In this document: positions 26,021 through 34,092 of the stretch, piece after piece
Position numbering within the stretch: position 1 is the stretch's first letter
How the letters are laid out: each line of letters begins with the position of its first letter
Assembly (NCBI GenBank): GCA_919902735.1
Contig: CAKKRM010000164.1
Location: forward strand, 1 to 64,000
From: Anaerolineales bacterium
Lineage (GTDB): Bacteria; Chloroflexota; Anaerolineae; Anaerolineales; Villigracilaceae
Direction of reading: 5' to 3'
Length of the DNA stretch: 64,000 nucleotides
Notes under the pieces: model-generated
The model's input: the letters and a program-made list of their open reading frames with translations, nothing else
The model's database searches: none
Told to the model about the DNA's origin: nothing
Translations under genes and position numbers: made by a program

Positions 26021-26677
26021 CTATGAAATGTATTCTCTCAAACTATGTTCCACCGCATACGCCGCCGCTTCAGCGCGGTTATTCACGCTTAACTTCGAGA
26101 GAATGCTCGAAACGTAATTGCGGACTGTGCCTTCGCCGAGGAACAGGCTCTTGGCGATCTCACGGTTGGTCTTGCCTTCCGAAACCAGCAGCAACACATG
26201 TTTTTCCTGCTGGCTCAAATGAGCGAAAGCCGAAGCCTCCTCCTCTTTGACGGCGCGGCGCACTTCTTGAAATACGCGCTGGGTCACGGCAGGGTCGAGC
26301 AGAGCTTCGCCGCGCCCAACCGATTCAATCGCCTTCACCAAATCCTCACTGCCGATCTGCTTGAGAATGTACCCCGAAGCCCCCGCGCGGATCGCGGAAA
26401 ACAACATTTCATCTTCCGCGTAGGATGTGAGCATGATTACTTTGGTGTTGGGGAATTGAGCCACGATCTGTTCGCAGGCCTCGATCCCCGATGTGCCGGG
26501 CAGGCGAATATCCATCACGACAACATCAGGCTTTAATGAAGCGGTCTGTTCCAGCGCCTCACGCGCCGAACCTGCCTCCCCAACCACATCGAACTGCGGG
26601 TGACGGTCGAGCAGGGATTTCAAGCCGAGCCGTACCACCTCGTGATCATCTACCAGGATAATTCGTTGCTTTTTCAT
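26021..26677 (-). CDS. NarL/LuxR-family response regulator
   Basis: This 218-residue regulator has a receiver domain with acidic pair in [17 protein letters not shown], phospho-acceptor in VVMDIRLPG (about residue 56), Thr/Ser in MLTSYAED and Lys in GYILKQ. It is followed by a LuxR-type helix-turn-helix ([43 protein letters not shown]). It presumably acts as a transcription factor switched by a histidine kinase, but no kinase gene is adjacent. On the reverse strand TAAAAT (26684-26689) lies 6 nt before the ATG, suggesting leaderless initiation. Confidence 0.93.
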   Translation of the reverse strand: MKKQRIILVDDHEVVRLGLKSLLDRHPQFDVVGEAGSAREALEQTASLKPDVVVMDIRLPGTSGIEACEQIVAQFPNTKVIMLTSYAEDEMLFSAIRAGASGYILKQIGSEDLVKAIESVGRGEALLDPAVTQRVFQEVRRAVKEEEASAFAHLSQQEKHVLLLVSEGKTNREIAKSLFLGEGTVRNYVSSILSKLSVNNRAEAAAYAVEHSLREYIS

Positions 26678-26722
26678 TTGCCTATTTTACCTCAGCAACA
26701 TGCAAAAAACGGGCAAAACACA

Positions 26723-27190
26723 CTATTTTTGCGCGTTTTTCAATGTCAGCAAATGCTCCTCAATGTGCGCCAGATTGCGCTCCACCCAAAGCTGCAAGGT
26801 CAACCCGCCGCCCATGGTTTCATGCCTGCTTGCGCGAGACCACGCCTCACGCGGCATCGCTTCCAACGCCTTGCGCAAACCATCCACGCTTGCCGCAAAC
26901 TCAGCCAGAATATTCACAAGCGGTTCAGCTTTGTTGTAATTGGCCGCCATCCAGGCATCCGCGTCAAAATTTTTGAACTCGGGGTTTTCCTCATTCAACG
27001 TGCGGCGGATGCGCTCACCGTACACCATTTTATCCACGTCTCGCGTGTGCGACGCGATCTGATGCACCGTCCACTCGCCTTCCACTTTTGCGAACGGGCC
27101 GCCAAACGCCTCACAAGCCGCGCTAAATTCCCGCGCCGCCTCCGCCACTCTCGCGATCAACTTTTCACGATACTCCAGCAATTCCTTCAT
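26723..27190 (-). CDS. DinB-family protein
   Basis: This 155-residue four-helix protein of the DinB/DfsB type has the expected metal-site histidines in TVHQIASHTRDVD (about 46-58) and NLAHIEEHLL (about 138-147). DinB-like proteins use these for divalent metal, and some are thiol-dependent transferases. The role here is unknown. It overlaps the SDR gene by 4 bp (ATGA on the reverse strand), so the two are coexpressed. Confidence 0.85.
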   Translation of the reverse strand: MKELLEYREKLIARVAEAAREFSAACEAFGGPFAKVEGEWTVHQIASHTRDVDKMVYGERIRRTLNEENPEFKNFDADAWMAANYNKAEPLVNILAEFAASVDGLRKALEAMPREAWSRASRHETMGGGLTLQLWVERNLAHIEEHLLTLKNAQK

Positions 27191-27789
27191 TTTGCCTCCA
27201 ACAAATCAAATATGATTTTGACCACATCCGCGGAATTTTCCACCGCAAACACCCGCACCCCATCTGGGCTTAATTCCCGGCCCGCCTGAATGGATAACTC
27301 TGCCAGCCCCGCCTTGCTTGCGAAATAAGCCCCCGCCTCTTTTCCTGCGCCCTCGCCTGCTCCTGCTACGAGATTCAGAATCACCCCGCTGCCTTTCGCT
27401 GTCATCACCCGCCCCACAGATTGCATCATCAGAAACGCGCCCGTCAAATTCACATCCAATGTGCGATGCCAGTCCCACTCATCCATCTTCAGCAAGGATA
27501 CCCGCGGCTCCACTGCCGCGTGATTAATGAGAATATCAATACGGCCAAAATCATCGTCCACATTATTGACTACTGCCTGAACTCCCACTTTCTTGGCGAT
27601 GTCTTCAATGTATGCCCTGGCTTTTCCGCCGCGGGCAAGTATTCCATCCACAACTTCCTCCACGTTGATGGGGGAGATGTCATTGGCAGCCACAATCGCG
27701 CCGCGCTCCGCAAAAGCCTCCGCAAGTTTGCGCCCCGCCCCCTTCCCCGCGCCAGTAACCAAAACAACTTTATTTTCAAAAGCATTCAT
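27187..27789 (-). CDS. Short-chain dehydrogenase/reductase, short form
   Basis: This 200-residue Rossmann-fold protein has the SDR cofactor motif VTGAGKGAGRKLAEAF (TGxxxGxG) near residue 12, NHAAVE (NNAG-like) near 87, and YFASK as the YxxxK catalytic motif. The usual catalytic Ser position reads LNLVAGAGEG, with Ala, and the C-terminal substrate-binding part is short compared with the ~245 residues usual for the family. It may be a reduced or inactive SDR. It is followed by the overlapping DinB gene. Confidence 0.85.
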   Translation of the reverse strand: MNAFENKVVLVTGAGKGAGRKLAEAFAERGAIVAANDISPINVEEVVDGILARGGKARAYIEDIAKKVGVQAVVNNVDDDFGRIDILINHAAVEPRVSLLKMDEWDWHRTLDVNLTGAFLMMQSVGRVMTAKGSGVILNLVAGAGEGAGKEAGAYFASKAGLAELSIQAGRELSPDGVRVFAVENSADVVKIIFDLLEAK

Positions 27790-27796
27790 GTTTTTT

Positions 27797-27873
27797 TACC
27801 TGAAACCTAAAACTTGAAACCTGAAACTTAAAACCTGAAACCTGAAACCTGAAACCTGAAACCTGAAACCTGA
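27797..27873 (-). repeat. Heptanucleotide tract (GAAACCT type)
   Basis: About eleven units of CTGAAAC with substitutions, the most regular tract in the window. It lies between the SDR gene and the M23 peptidase gene, both on the reverse strand. Confidence 0.92.
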
Positions 27874-27878
27874 CACCG

Positions 27879-28574
27879 TCACTCACACACCGGTATCGTA
27901 TCCGGGTTGACGTTCGCATTCAAGGGTAATCCAAAATAGAGGGACGGGTCGTAAGTGTTTTCAATGTCCAACTCGTTCTTGAATTTCCCGAAGCCATCAT
28001 CCTGCACAACTGAAATATGCAGATGCACGCCGACGGGATTGCCTGGGTCACCGGAGTAATTTCCCTGATAGCCAAGCACAGTACCCACCTTCACAAAAAC
28101 CTCTTTTGTGCCTGCCGGGAATTCTGATGAGATAAAGGAGTTTCCCTGTGGGTCTGCCATGTGGGTGTAGTAGACCCAGATCTGGCGGGATGGTTCAAAC
28201 GGGTCTTCCGGCACGCGGATGATAACGGTTGAAATCCAGTCCGCTTCACGGGTGAGGTAACCGGGGTAGGCGGCAAGGATGGGCGTCACGCCAACCTCTG
28301 TCCCTGAGAAAATATCTATTCCGGCGTGGCGGTGACCGGGGCGGAAGGAATCGTCCCAAATAAAGCCGATCAACCCGTCGGTGGGAAAAATGAATGGGGC
28401 ATCACCGCACTTCGTCGAGGCGCTCATCATCAACTCTGGTCTTGAGGATGGGTCGCGGATCCAGCCCATCACTTGAGTGCTGCGGGCGGAGCTTCGTCCA
28501 TAGGTGAAGTACAAGGTTATCCCTGCAACGGCAATTGCCACAGGGATTAGGAAGAGAAATTTCGTTTTTGACAT
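27879..28574 (-). CDS. M23-family peptidase-like membrane protein
   Basis: This 231-residue protein has an N-terminal hydrophobic segment (about 7-23), acting as signal or anchor. The following domain resembles LytM/M23 zinc endopeptidases: HRHAGIDIFSGTEVGVTPILA (H...D, first two ligands) and VGVHLHISV (HxH, third ligand and catalytic His). Such enzymes cut peptidoglycan cross-links or act as activators. A TATAAT box lies 6 nt before the ATG. The gene stands alone, with repeats on its 3' side. Confidence 0.82.
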   Translation of the reverse strand: MSKTKFLFLIPVAIAVAGITLYFTYGRSSARSTQVMGWIRDPSSRPELMMSASTKCGDAPFIFPTDGLIGFIWDDSFRPGHRHAGIDIFSGTEVGVTPILAAYPGYLTREADWISTVIIRVPEDPFEPSRQIWVYYTHMADPQGNSFISSEFPAGTKEVFVKVGTVLGYQGNYSGDPGNPVGVHLHISVVQDDGFGKFKNELDIENTYDPSLYFGLPLNANVNPDTIPVCE

Positions 28575-28580
28575 GGGGCA

Positions 28581-28586
28581 ATTATA
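28581..28586 (-). promoter_or_regulatory. -10 box for a leaderless transcript
   Basis: TATAAT on the reverse strand, then TGCCCC (6 nt), then the ATG at 28574. Confidence 0.7.
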
Positions 28587-28614
28587 AATGGTTTGGCGTT
28601 TTCGGAAATTACCC

Positions 28615-28643
28615 TTGAATTTAAGGTGGAAATTTGCGATAAT
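28615..28643 (+). promoter_or_regulatory. Promoter of the first subtilisin-like gene
   Basis: TTGAAT (28615-28620), a 17-bp spacer and GATAAT (28638-28643). Transcription from about 28650 gives a ~296-nt leader before the ATG at 28946, long enough to hold a regulatory RNA. Confidence 0.6.
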
Positions 28644-28664
28644 GGTAACGAGCTTTCAAAAATG

Positions 28665-28728
28665 AAAACCTTGTTGCAAATCTGGTGTGAGGGGTGCAAG
28701 CCGTCAGACTGCCGGGCAATGGCGCTTT
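28665..28728 (+). ncRNA. Possible divergent cyclic-di-GMP-I-like leader RNA
   Basis: Pieces of the GEMM consensus appear in the right order: TTGCAAAT, then GGGGTGCAAGCC, then TGCCGGGCAA. The second hairpin normally found between GCC and GCC is reduced to seven bases (GTCAGAC), and no terminator follows. It could be a degenerate or unrelated structure. Its position relative to the promoter mimics that of the better riboswitch before the second subtilisin gene. Confidence 0.3.
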
Positions 28729-28840
28729 CTGCGGGACAATCTGTATGTAGGAGGTGGTATGCACTAAACACAACGCTCCAGTTCTCTGTTTTGAATGTCC
28801 AAACTGATTTGGTTGTGTTTCAAAAGAGTTGAAGGATGAA

Positions 28841-28893
28841 CCGTCCCGAAGGTTTTCTCGAAGAATTTGATCGTTTTTTAAACCTTCGGGACG
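28841..28893. repeat. Palindromic repeat family A, copy 4
   Basis: CGTCCCGAAGGTTTTC to AAACCTTCGGGACG; 14-bp arms with one A/T-rich loop. Lies in the leader of the subtilisin gene. Confidence 0.9.
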
Positions 28894-28945
28894 GTTGTTT
28901 CAACTGAAATGAAACACATCCAACCGATTTCCCTAGGAGAAAAAC

Positions 28946-30319
28946 ATGAAGAATAAACCGCTTGTTATTTTGTTAATTGCTTTTCTGATCTTAAGCAGTG
29001 TTTTTGTCACAGCGGCAGCGCCAGACAAGTTGATCGGCGTCAATGTGATCTTGAACACCGACATTACGAATAGCATCCTTGTCGATCTTGGCAAGATGGG
29101 CAAAGTTCGCGATGTAGTTTACGAGATCGACGCTTTAACCATGCAAATTCGTTCATCGAATTTGAGCGCTGTTCGGGGTTTGCCCTATGTAACATCCGTT
29201 ACCCCGGATGCCTCCCGTAACGGCGCCCCGGTTGATACGGTGTTTGTGGAAGATTTTGCGGATGGCCTCAGCACGTGGGATCAGGATGCCATCAATGTGA
29301 CCGATTTTGGCTTCGATAACCGCCAGGTCAATTACGATGGCGCTGGCGTTTATGTGGCTGTTTTGGATACGGGCTTGCTGGATTCCTGGCGGCAATACTT
29401 CCCGCAGGAACGGATTGCAGAAGAATATGCGATTGCCTTTGGCGGCGGCGGCGGGGAAGTTGGGTCAGTTTCGTCCCAGCCAAACAAATGGGAGCACGAT
29501 CAAAATTCGCATGGCACGCATGTGACCAGCACGATTTTGGGCTATAACCTGGGCGGCGTACCCGTCAACGGCGCAGCTCCCATGGCGACTGTGATCCCGG
29601 TCAAGGTTTTGAATCAGAACGGTTCCGGCTGGTCTTCGGTTGTTGCGCGTGGAATCACCTATGTGGCGGACTTGAAAGCCGGCCCGCTGGCAGATTACCC
29701 TGTAGTCATCAACATGTCCCTCGGCGGCCCGGAACTGGATGCGATGGAAAAAGCCGCGATTGATTATGCCATTTCAGAAGGCGTCATCATTGTCGCTTCG
29801 GCTGGCAACTCGGGTACTGCTGGTATGGGGTATCCTGGCGCATATGCGCCGGTCATTTCTGTGGCCGCTTCCGGCTGGGTTGGCGAATGGGCTCCGGTTG
29901 GCAACCGCAGTTGGTGGTGGAATCGCAACGTGGCTGACCCAACCAACCCCGCTGATTTCTACATCACCGATTTCTCCAGCCGCGCCCTTTCCGGGCAGGA
30001 TTTGGATGTCGCTGCGCCCGGTTCATGGGTGGTAGGTCCGTATCAAGTTAACAGTGGGCAGACTTCCTTCTTCTTTCTTGGAGGCACGAGCATGGCAAGC
30101 CCGCATGTGGCGGGTATTGTGGCTCTGATGGCGCAGAAAAATCCCGGCTTAACTGCCGCAAATGCCGAGACCTATCTCGAAACATCGGCCATTGCCCTTG
30201 CGCCCGGATGCCGTACCGTGCTTGGCCCCAGCGGCGCTTCTGAAACTTTCTGTTGGGGAGCAGACGCAACCGGTGCGGGGTTAGCCACCGCAGATGCCGC
30301 TTTGTCTGCAACTCCGTAA
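28946..30319 (+). CDS. Secreted subtilisin-like serine protease (S8)
   Basis: This 457-residue protein has a signal peptide (about 1-28), a short propeptide-like region (about 30-95, inhibitor I9-like) and a peptidase S8 domain. The catalytic triad is visible: Asp in AVLDTGLLD (about 141), His in HGTHVTSTI (about 190) and Ser in GGTSMASPHVAG (about 383). It is probably exported and self-processed. It contains no extra C-terminal domain. It starts after TAGGAGA and ends in a strong terminator. Confidence 0.93.
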   Translation: MKNKPLVILLIAFLILSSVFVTAAAPDKLIGVNVILNTDITNSILVDLGKMGKVRDVVYEIDALTMQIRSSNLSAVRGLPYVTSVTPDASRNGAPVDTVFVEDFADGLSTWDQDAINVTDFGFDNRQVNYDGAGVYVAVLDTGLLDSWRQYFPQERIAEEYAIAFGGGGGEVGSVSSQPNKWEHDQNSHGTHVTSTILGYNLGGVPVNGAAPMATVIPVKVLNQNGSGWSSVVARGITYVADLKAGPLADYPVVINMSLGGPELDAMEKAAIDYAISEGVIIVASAGNSGTAGMGYPGAYAPVISVAASGWVGEWAPVGNRSWWWNRNVADPTNPADFYITDFSSRALSGQDLDVAAPGSWVVGPYQVNSGQTSFFFLGGTSMASPHVAGIVALMAQKNPGLTAANAETYLETSAIALAPGCRTVLGPSGASETFCWGADATGAGLATADAALSATP

Positions 30320-30350
30320 TGCTGATTTTGCTTCATAGATGATTTACGTT

Positions 30351-30384
30351 TTCCGCCGCAGGAATTTCCTGCGGCGGAATTTTT
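30351..30384 (+). terminator. Rho-independent terminator
   Basis: TTCCGCCGCAGG-AATTT-CCTGCGGCGGAA followed by TTTTT; 12-bp perfect stem after the first subtilisin gene. Confidence 0.93.
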
Positions 30385-30533
30385 ATGCAGGTTTGTTCAT
30401 TTTTCTAAAATCCAGGCTCTCTCTTGCGCTTTTTCCTTTCGATGCCTGTCTTTCTCCTGTTTGATCTACCATCTGAATTTCAAAAACTCCATCTTGCATT
30501 AATGACATAAATTTGTAATAATAGAAAGTGCGT

Positions 30534-30614
30534 TCAAAAAGGCTAACTCATCGTGAGGTGGGGGCGCAAAGTTATGGGTCTGTACGACTGTACAGACCGC
30601 CAGACTACTGAAGG
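30534..30614 (+). ncRNA. Cyclic di-GMP-I (GEMM) riboswitch
   Basis: The conserved order of a class I c-di-GMP aptamer is visible: GGCTAACTCA, a short hairpin, GGGGGCGCAAAGTTATGGG, a perfect second hairpin GGTCTGTA/TACAGACC, then GCCAGACTAC. It lies directly after a promoter and is followed at once by a terminator hairpin whose 5' arm overlaps the aptamer's 3' end. A ligand-controlled transcription switch for the downstream protease gene is therefore likely; ON or OFF cannot be told by eye. Confidence 0.75.
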
Positions 30615-30640
30615 CAATTATCTTCCTTCGGTAGTTTTAT
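30604..30640 (+). terminator. Riboswitch expression platform (terminator)
   Basis: ACTACTGAAGG-CAATTATCTT-CCTTCGGTAGT followed by TTTATTTG. The left arm is part of the aptamer's closing region, so the two structures probably exclude each other. Confidence 0.8.
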
Positions 30641-30738
30641 TTGTTTAAAAGGAGGTGATGTGTATCGAATGAGCTGAATTCTTCTACCAGGACTACTGAA
30701 CATAAAAAAAACCAAAACTGTAGTGAGGAGAATTTTCT

Positions 30739-33279
30739 ATGAAAGCACGTTGGATTAATGCAATCTTGATCGTTATGATGCTTGCTGTGGGAATCGTACC
30801 TTCGGTTTCTGCTGATTCAGGCGGCCCGCTTACTCCTGTTTCTCCGCTGGTTTCCGCTGAAACCGGGGAAATGACGGATGAAACGCCAAACCTTTGGTTT
30901 GTAGAGTTGTCTGGCATGCCAGTATCAGAGGGAAATACCTCATCATCGGTGGAATTGGAACATAAAAAATTCCGTGATGAGGCGAAAAAAGAAAAGATCG
31001 AATATAAAGAAGAACATAGCTATGGCAGTTTGTGGAACGGTTTTTCCGTTTCCGCTACAACTGCTGAACTTGGAAAACTGAGCCGCCTGCCTGGAGTTGT
31101 AGCGATTTATCCGGTTATGGTCGTCTCTGTGCCTGAGACCTATACTTCCTCCCTTGACCCTGAACTGTTTACTGCTTTAGCCATGACCGGCGCGGATGTT
31201 GCCCAGTCTGAGTTGGGTTATACAGGCAAAGGCATCAAAGTGGCGGTGATGGATACTGGTATTGATTACGATCATCCTGATCTCGGCGGTTGTTTTGGTC
31301 CGGGCTGCCGTGTTGTCATGGGTTGGGACTTTGTCGGTGATGACTATAATGCCGATGATACTTCTCCCAGCTATAACCCGGTTCCCTCCCCCGATCCTTT
31401 CCCGGATGACTGCAACGGCCATGGTACTCATGTGGCTGGCATCATCGGAGCAAGCGGCGCTGTGACAGGCGTTGCCCCTGAAGTAACCTTTGGCGCGTAC
31501 CGTGTCTTTGGTTGTGAAGGCTCCACTACTGATGATGTTATGCTGGCTGCCATGGAGCGCGCCTACGCGGATAAAATGCAGGTGCTCAATATGAGTATTG
31601 GCTCTGCTTTTGAATGGCCCCAGTCTCCAACCGCTGTAGCCGCTTCCCGCCTGGTGAAGAAGGGCATGGTTGTGGTGGCTTCCATCGGTAATAGCGGCGC
31701 AAATGGCTTATATTCTGCTGGCGCCCCCGGCCTTGGCGAAAATGTGATTGGTGTGGCTTCTTTCGATAACACCCACAACGTGGCTTCTGTCTTTGAGGCA
31801 AACGGCAGGGACATTGGTTATTTCTCCATGTCTTTCTCGGGACCCGTACCCACTTCCGGCTCGCAAGAAGTTGTATATGTTGGACGTGCCTGCACTGCTG
31901 ATCTGCCGCTTTTGGCTAACCCAGCGGGCAAAGTAGCCTTGATTGTGCGCGGCGCATGTACCTTCGGCCAAAAAGCCGCCAACGCGATCAATGCCGGCGC
32001 CAGCGCTGTTATCATTTACAACAGTTCCCCTGGCCTCTTCAGCGGCACTCTGGGCGCGCCGATCGGCGACGGCAGTGTTCCAGTTGTCAGCATTTCAGGG
32101 ACAGATGGATTATTCTTGCGCGCGCAAGCAGCCCCGGCCTTCATGACTTGGACTGACAGGCTCGGTTCCTTCCCCAACCCCACTGGCGGTTTGATCTCTT
32201 CCTTCAGTTCCTATGGGCTTTCCCCTGATCTGGCCCTCAAGCCTGACATTGGCGCTCCCGGTGGCAACATTTATTCAACCTATCCGCTTGAAGAAGGCGG
32301 TTATGCCACTTTGAGCGGCACCTCCATGTCTTCTCCGCATGTGGCTGGCGCTGTGGCGCTATTGCTGCAATCTGCGCCGAAAACCAAGGCGAAAGATGTG
32401 CGTTCCATTTTGCAAAGTACCGCCCAGCCTGCCGATTGGTGGGGCTTCCCCGGAGCCGGTTATCTGGATAGCGTCAATCGCCAGGGCGCCGGTATGCTTA
32501 AAATAGATAGCGCCATTCTGGCATCGGCCACAATCAAGCCTGGGAAACTGTCCCTGGGTGAAAGCCAGAACGGCCCGGTTACTGTGGAGCTGGAAATCGA
32601 GAATAACAGCGAAACAGCCGTTACATACGATTTGTCCTATGAAAACGGCCTTACCACCAGCGGAGTGATCACACCGGACTTCTGGGATTCCTATGCAACT
32701 GTCGCTTTCAGCGAAGCAAGTGTGACGCTCAACAGCGATGAGGAAGCGGAAATTTACGCAACGATCACCGCGCCTGCTGAGCCTCTTCAAGGTCAATATG
32801 GCGGATGGATCGTTTTCACCCCGCGTGATGGCGGACTCGCGTACCGCGTGCCGTTTGCCGGCTTTGTCGGCGATTACCAATCCATTGAGGTGTTGGCGAA
32901 TCCCTTTGGCCTCCCCTGGCTGACAGATCAAAACCTGAACGATGCGACAACCTTTACACTCGCCGATGGAGACCTGCCGTACTTCATCGTACATCTCGAT
33001 CATCAGTCACGTTTGTTCAAGATGGAAGCTTTCAAGGCCTCCAATGGTAAATCCATAGGCTCGATCGTGACGCTGGACTACATGATCCGCAACAGCACAA
33101 CCACCGGCTTCTTCGCATTTCCATGGGATGGCACAACCACCAAAGGCAAGAAAGAATTTACTGCGCCTGACGGCCAGTATTACGTAGTGATTTCCGTGCT
33201 TAAGGCGTTGGGCAAATCCGACAACCCCGCAGATTGGGAAACCTGGACCTCCCCAGTCTTTACCCTGGACCGCCCGTAA
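30739..33279 (+). CDS. Large secreted subtilisin-like protease with PA domain
   Basis: This 846-residue exported protease has a signal peptide (about 1-25), an I9-like propeptide (about 50-135), and an S8 domain with Asp in AVMDTGIDYDHPD (about 172), His in HGTHVAGIIG (about 231) and Ser in SGTSMSSPHVAG (about 530). A protease-associated (PA) domain is inserted at about 370-475 (VGRACTADLPLL...GKVALIVRGACTFGQKA). Beta-rich Fn3-like C-terminal domains (about 595-730) and a FlgD-like Ig end (WDGTTTKGK...APDGQYYVVI) follow. The layout resembles lactocepin-type cell-envelope proteases. Its mRNA leader holds a c-di-GMP riboswitch, so its synthesis probably follows the motile/sessile switch. Confidence 0.93.
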   Translation: MKARWINAILIVMMLAVGIVPSVSADSGGPLTPVSPLVSAETGEMTDETPNLWFVELSGMPVSEGNTSSSVELEHKKFRDEAKKEKIEYKEEHSYGSLWNGFSVSATTAELGKLSRLPGVVAIYPVMVVSVPETYTSSLDPELFTALAMTGADVAQSELGYTGKGIKVAVMDTGIDYDHPDLGGCFGPGCRVVMGWDFVGDDYNADDTSPSYNPVPSPDPFPDDCNGHGTHVAGIIGASGAVTGVAPEVTFGAYRVFGCEGSTTDDVMLAAMERAYADKMQVLNMSIGSAFEWPQSPTAVAASRLVKKGMVVVASIGNSGANGLYSAGAPGLGENVIGVASFDNTHNVASVFEANGRDIGYFSMSFSGPVPTSGSQEVVYVGRACTADLPLLANPAGKVALIVRGACTFGQKAANAINAGASAVIIYNSSPGLFSGTLGAPIGDGSVPVVSISGTDGLFLRAQAAPAFMTWTDRLGSFPNPTGGLISSFSSYGLSPDLALKPDIGAPGGNIYSTYPLEEGGYATLSGTSMSSPHVAGAVALLLQSAPKTKAKDVRSILQSTAQPADWWGFPGAGYLDSVNRQGAGMLKIDSAILASATIKPGKLSLGESQNGPVTVELEIENNSETAVTYDLSYENGLTTSGVITPDFWDSYATVAFSEASVTLNSDEEAEIYATITAPAEPLQGQYGGWIVFTPRDGGLAYRVPFAGFVGDYQSIEVLANPFGLPWLTDQNLNDATTFTLADGDLPYFIVHLDHQSRLFKMEAFKASNGKSIGSIVTLDYMIRNSTTTGFFAFPWDGTTTKGKKEFTAPDGQYYVVISVLKALGKSDNPADWETWTSPVFTLDRP

Positions 33280-33298
33280 GCGGTTGTAGTTGATGAAA

Positions 33299-33340
33299 TT
33301 CAGGCTGGCAGGTTTTTCCTGCCAGCCTGAACCTTTTTAA
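33299..33340 (+). terminator. Rho-independent terminator
   Basis: TTCAGGCTGGCAGG-TTTT-TCCTGCCAGCCTGAA followed by CCTTTTT; a very strong perfect stem. Confidence 0.95.
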
Positions 33341-33373
33341 ACGCCATGATCGACGGGTGTGATATTGGTTTTT

Positions 33374-33868
33374 TTAAGGAGTGGGGGATATAAAATACTC
33401 ACCCCCGGAACGTAAAGCGCATAATATAACGGTTTCTTTATCGTCTGTGTGGTAGGGATATGGCTTTCCATTTGCTTCAAGTATCAGCTTGTAGCCGGGG
33501 GTAATTACCTGAGTATACATCCCCCCTAATTGCGGACACCCCAGGCTGCCATCCGGCCAGGTTACGGCCTCCATCGAGGAGATGCGAATCTGATCTGCAT
33601 TGATCTGGAGCTTTTTTGCCAGATTGTTCATTGCAATTTGAATCACTTGTTGGGCGTTCGGGTCGGGAGTTGTAGTTAAATCAGGCATGTTTACACCGTT
33701 ATTATCACTTTCAAAGCCAGAGTCAGGGGGCGGGGTTTGGGGGATTATTTCTCTCGGCGCAGCAGGTTGTGTGGATGCGGCCAGCGTTGCAATGGAAACG
33801 GAATTTCCCCGGCATCCGGCTGTTAGGAGGAGTCCGACTGCTGCGAGCGTGCGCAAAAAATAATTCAT
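33374..33868 (-). CDS. Lipoprotein of unknown function
   Basis: This 164-residue protein starts MNYFLRTLAAVGLLLTAGC, a lipoprotein signal with lipobox LTAGC, so the Cys would be lipidated. A Pro/Asp-rich linker leads into a domain of about 90 residues with VTWPDGSLGCPQLGGMYTQV and PGYKLILEANGKPYPYHTD. I have seen this type of domain in other Chloroflexota secreted proteins, but no function is known. ATG 33868 is chosen over 33955 because it begins the signal peptide and has a GGAG site upstream. Confidence 0.75.
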   Translation of the reverse strand: MNYFLRTLAAVGLLLTAGCRGNSVSIATLAASTQPAAPREIIPQTPPPDSGFESDNNGVNMPDLTTTPDPNAQQVIQIAMNNLAKKLQINADQIRISSMEAVTWPDGSLGCPQLGGMYTQVITPGYKLILEANGKPYPYHTDDKETVILCALRSGGEYFISPTP

Positions 33869-34092
33869 GGGTTTATACTCCTTTTTGATTGTAATCCATA
33901 GACGTAAGCAGGGATGAAAAAGTTTGCGGCTCGGCAGTTCATTAATCGGCTGCAAAAAAGCGGCAGGAAACAGAAACAGGAAACAGGTTACGCATGAAGC
34001 GCGGCCTGTTTTTTGTCAATGGGAAAAATCAGGCAGTTTAGAATGCCTGCGATGGGTATAATTCAGCCATTCTTATTTTTGGAGAAAAACCT

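Larger units (their letters stand above)
28575..28945. other. Intergenic region with promoters, structured leader candidate and repeat
   Basis: This 371-bp gap holds the leaderless -10 box of the reverse-strand peptidase (28581-28586), a forward promoter (28615-28643), a GEMM-like leader (about 28665-28728), the ribosome-site-like AGGAGGTGGT at about 28749 followed by ATGCACTAA, and a family A repeat (28841-28893). No further gene is seen. Confidence 0.7.
30385..30738 (+). other. Leader region of the second subtilisin gene
   Basis: Apart from the riboswitch and terminator described separately, this region has a possible promoter (TTGCAT 30494-30499, 16-bp spacer, TAATAA 30516-30521). After the terminator comes AAAAGGAGGTGATG (about 30647-30660), fully complementary to the usual 16S rRNA 3' end. 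It could serve a two-codon ORF (ATGAGCTGA, 30669), as the true gene start at 30739 has its own GAGGAG site. Confidence 0.5.

Noticed and set aside
27797-27873. Regular repeat tract taken as a possible CRISPR array
   Set aside because: The unit is 7 bp with no spacers, and no cas genes are in the window. It is a tandem repeat.
28733-28770. Small gene at AGGAGGTGGTATG upstream of the first subtilisin
   Set aside because: The ORF is only ATG CAC TAA; spacing from the site to the ATG is too short. No protein is supported.
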